The notes under the pieces were generated by a model. It was not told the origin of the DNA and did no database searches. It was given only the letters and a program-made list of their open reading frames with translations. A program made the translations under genes and the position numbers. Below, one piece after another: positions 6,493 to 7,634 of a DNA stretch of 7,634 nucleotides. Source of the stretch: an uncultured Mollicutes bacterium (GTDB taxonomy: Bacteria; Bacillota_I; Bacilli_A; RFN20; CAG-288); contig URQF01000067.1 of NCBI GenBank assembly GCA_900549915.1, positions 1 to 7,634 of the forward strand, read 5' to 3'. Position 1 is the stretch's first letter. Each line of letters starts with the position of its first letter.

Positions 6493-6568
6493 TGGTGGAG
6501 CTGACGAGGATCGAACTCGCGACCTCCTCCATGCCATGGAGGCGCTCTCCCAGTTGAGCTACAGCCCC
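6493..6568 (-). tRNA. tRNA-Ala, anticodon GGC
   Basis: The 76-base minus-strand sequence folds as a full cloverleaf. The acceptor stem GGGGCTG pairs with CAGCTCC and contains the G3-U70 pair that identifies alanine tRNAs. The D-arm is GCTC/GAGC; the anticodon stem is CCTCC/GGAGG with loop ATGGCAT, giving anticodon GGC for GCC codons. The T-arm has loop TTCGATC. The discriminator is A, and CCA is encoded in the DNA. It has its own promoter and terminator, so it is a single-gene unit between udk and the HTH-membrane gene. Confidence 0.97.
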
Positions 6569-6596
6569 AATGATAGCCTTTTAACAGGCGGAAATC

Positions 6597-6625
6597 ATTT
6601 TATCCCCTTTTTATCAGAGAGTCAA
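6597..6625 (-). promoter_or_regulatory. Sigma-A-type promoter for tRNA-Ala
   Basis: On the minus strand TTGACT (6625-6620) and TAAAAT (6602-6597) are separated by exactly 17 bases, a near-consensus promoter. Transcription would start near 6590, about 22 bases before the mature 5' end at 6568. Confidence 0.85.
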
Positions 6626-6658
6626 CAGAAATCGATTTTTTGTTTCGAAAACTATGGT

Positions 6659-7363
6659 TTAGAGCTTAACAGACTTCTGGAACACACGGTTCAGAATGTC
6701 TTCGCTGAACTCATTTGTCTTGCCTTTTTCAACAAAGTCCGGATCTTCCGCCTTCTTCAGTTCATCCTTAAAGACGCAGGTCAAGACTTCGATGGAATGA
6801 TTGGAAACATTGTCGTTATTCACAATCCTATCCGCATAATTCGAACTAGGAGCAATGATTTCCGAATACCTCGGAGCAACGGTATTCAAATATTGTGAAA
6901 CAATGTTTTCGTAGCTACGGCCTCTCTCTTCGTGATCACGGATAAAGCGACGAAGGAAACGGACTTCCGGAGAAGCAGTGATAAAGACAAGCAAGTCGCC
7001 CCTAGAACGAACTTCCTTATCCACAAGAGCCATGATGCCTTCAATGACAATCAGTTTCCGTGGGACAATAGTCTCGGTTTCTTTCCTACGATTCCGTACT
7101 TTGAAGTCATACTTAGGCTTCTGGATAGTTTTTCCGTTCTTTAGATCGAGAATTTGCTTTCGCCTAAGCTTCCAGTCAAAGGCCTTAGGATGGTCATAAT
7201 TGACTGCATTCCGTTCTTCCCTTGTCCTGTTTGTCTGATCGCGGTAATAATCATCCCTTGTAATATGGGTGACATTCTCTTCTCCGACATTCTTGATAAC
7301 ATTTCTTGCAACATAACTCTTACCAGAAGAGGAGCCTCCACCGATCAGGATGATTCTTGGCAT
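6659..7363 (-). CDS. udk: Uridine kinase (Udk)
   Basis: This 234-residue cytoplasmic P-loop kinase should phosphorylate uridine or cytidine to UMP or CMP in pyrimidine salvage. Visible family motifs are the Walker A GGGSSSGKS (residues 8-16; usually GGSGSGKT), DDYYRDQ (37-43), NYDHP (55-59), the KYDF region (84-87), IEGI (107-110), RRFIRD (138-143), ERGRS (146-150) and SNYAD (174-178). It aligns well with E. coli Udk throughout and adds a charged tail of about 30 residues after about 200, which I do not recognise. The ATG is supported by GGAGGT at 7376-7371 with 7-base spacing. A separate promoter is likely just upstream, and no convincing terminator is seen between its stop and the tRNA promoter. 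Confidence 0.93.
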   Translation of the reverse strand: MPRIILIGGGSSSGKSYVARNVIKNVGEENVTHITRDDYYRDQTNRTREERNAVNYDHPKAFDWKLRRKQILDLKNGKTIQKPKYDFKVRNRRKETETIVPRKLIVIEGIMALVDKEVRSRGDLLVFITASPEVRFLRRFIRDHEERGRSYENIVSQYLNTVAPRYSEIIAPSSNYADRIVNNDNVSNHSIEVLTCVFKDELKKAEDPDFVEKGKTNEFSEDILNRVFQKSVKL

Positions 7364-7395
7364 AATTAATACCTCCGTGATTTAGACCGGGTAAT

Positions 7396-7401
7396 ATTAT
7401 A
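7396..7401 (-). promoter_or_regulatory. Probable -10 box for udk
   Basis: A perfect TATAAT lies 32 bases upstream of the udk ATG, in the 67-base gap after the truncated upstream gene. The -35 region is T-rich with only partial matches (for example TTTTTG at 17 bases), so the promoter is probable but weakly supported. Confidence 0.45.
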
Positions 7402-7430
7402 GCGATAAACAAAGAAGACAAAAAGGGGAT

Positions 7431-7565
7431 TTAATCCAGAGAATGAATGTCCGAGTACCTCTGAGCCGCATTTTTAAACTGGATTCCATAGCACCCTGCT
7501 TTTTCAGCAGCCTCGACATTGCGGATACGATCATCGATCCTGACAGTATCTTTGCCATTCAGCTT
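7431..7565 (-). CDS. C-terminal fragment of a HAD-superfamily hydrolase (truncated by contig end)
   Basis: Only the last 44 codons and the TAA stop are present; the 5' part is missing because genomic sequence ends at 7565. The segment VRIDDRIRNVEAAEKAGCYG (residues 8-27 of the fragment), followed by IQFKNA, is the typical HAD motif IV region. There an acidic pair (DD) binds the active-site Mg2+ and is followed by NVEAA and G-x-x-G-I-x-F. Family members are mostly small-molecule phosphatases, and the substrate cannot be told from this piece. It ends 67 bases upstream of udk on the same strand, with a probable promoter in between. Confidence 0.75.
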   Translation of the reverse strand, partial: KLNGKDTVRIDDRIRNVEAAEKAGCYGIQFKNAAQRYSDIHSLD

Positions 7566-7634
7566 AGATCGGAAGAGCACACGTCTGAACTCCAGTCACG
7601 GCTACATCTCGTATGCCGTCTTCTGCTTGAAAAA
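7566..7634 (+). other. Illumina TruSeq adapter with index, not genomic
   Basis: From 7566 the sequence is the standard TruSeq read-1 3' adapter: it begins AGATCGGAAGAGC and runs to CCAGTCAC at 7599. The 6-base index GGCTAC (7600-7605) follows, then the P7 tail ending CGTCTTCTGCTTG at 7629 and five A, which is typical of reads past the adapter end. This is untrimmed read-through assembled into the contig end. No biology should be read from these bases, and the open frame of the HAD gene must not be extended into them. Confidence 0.98.

Noticed and set aside
6628..6660. Terminator for udk in the short AT-rich palindromes after its stop
   Set aside because: The palindromes are short and AT-only, with no stable stem followed by a T-run; the region is better explained by the tRNA promoter.
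116..7565. Mycoplasma-type code with TGA as tryptophan
   Set aside because: No TGA stop is used among eight genes, but the tryptophan codons checked are all TGG and no gene is broken by an in-frame TGA, so the standard code is sufficient.

Overview
The window is a bacterial contig, probably from a low-to-mid GC Bacillota. The evidence is strong AGGAGG Shine-Dalgarno sites, sigma-A-type promoters with 17-base spacers, U-tailed hairpin terminators, and a tsaC next to rpiB as in the Bacillus ywlC-ywlF region. A small DUF2188-type protein and long hydrophilic FtsH tails suggest the Erysipelotrichia/Mollicutes side of Bacilli, but this placement is a guess. Stop codons are TAA (6) and TAG (2), and every tryptophan I checked is TGG, so the standard code fits. 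Every gene lies on the minus strand, so transcription runs from high to low coordinates.

In the direction of transcription the layout is as follows. A truncated HAD-type phosphatase gene runs directly into an Illumina adapter at the right end of the contig. Next come a uridine kinase gene (udk), a tRNA-Ala(GGC) gene with its own promoter and terminator, and an XRE-type DNA-binding domain fused to a multi-pass membrane domain. An AT-rich spacer of about 290 bases with nested inverted repeats follows. After it is a monocistronic DUF2188-type gene, and finally a four-gene unit: ftsH, a double helix-turn-helix protein, tsaC and rpiB, closed by a terminator.

Most genes are housekeeping: pyrimidine salvage (udk), membrane protein quality control (ftsH), tRNA t6A modification (tsaC) and the pentose phosphate pathway (rpiB). 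The points worth a second look are: (1) the well-placed ATG and ribosome-binding site of ftsH run in frame into a TAA at codon 8, so the long open frame can start only at a TTG lacking a ribosome-binding site; (2) FtsH carries an unrecognised C-terminal alpha/beta domain and an enlarged extracytoplasmic domain; (3) an IS3-transposase-like double-HTH protein sits inside a housekeeping operon and is probably coupled to tsaC; (4) the last 69 bases are sequencing adapter, not genome. I see no defence system, CRISPR array, phage or intact insertion sequence.
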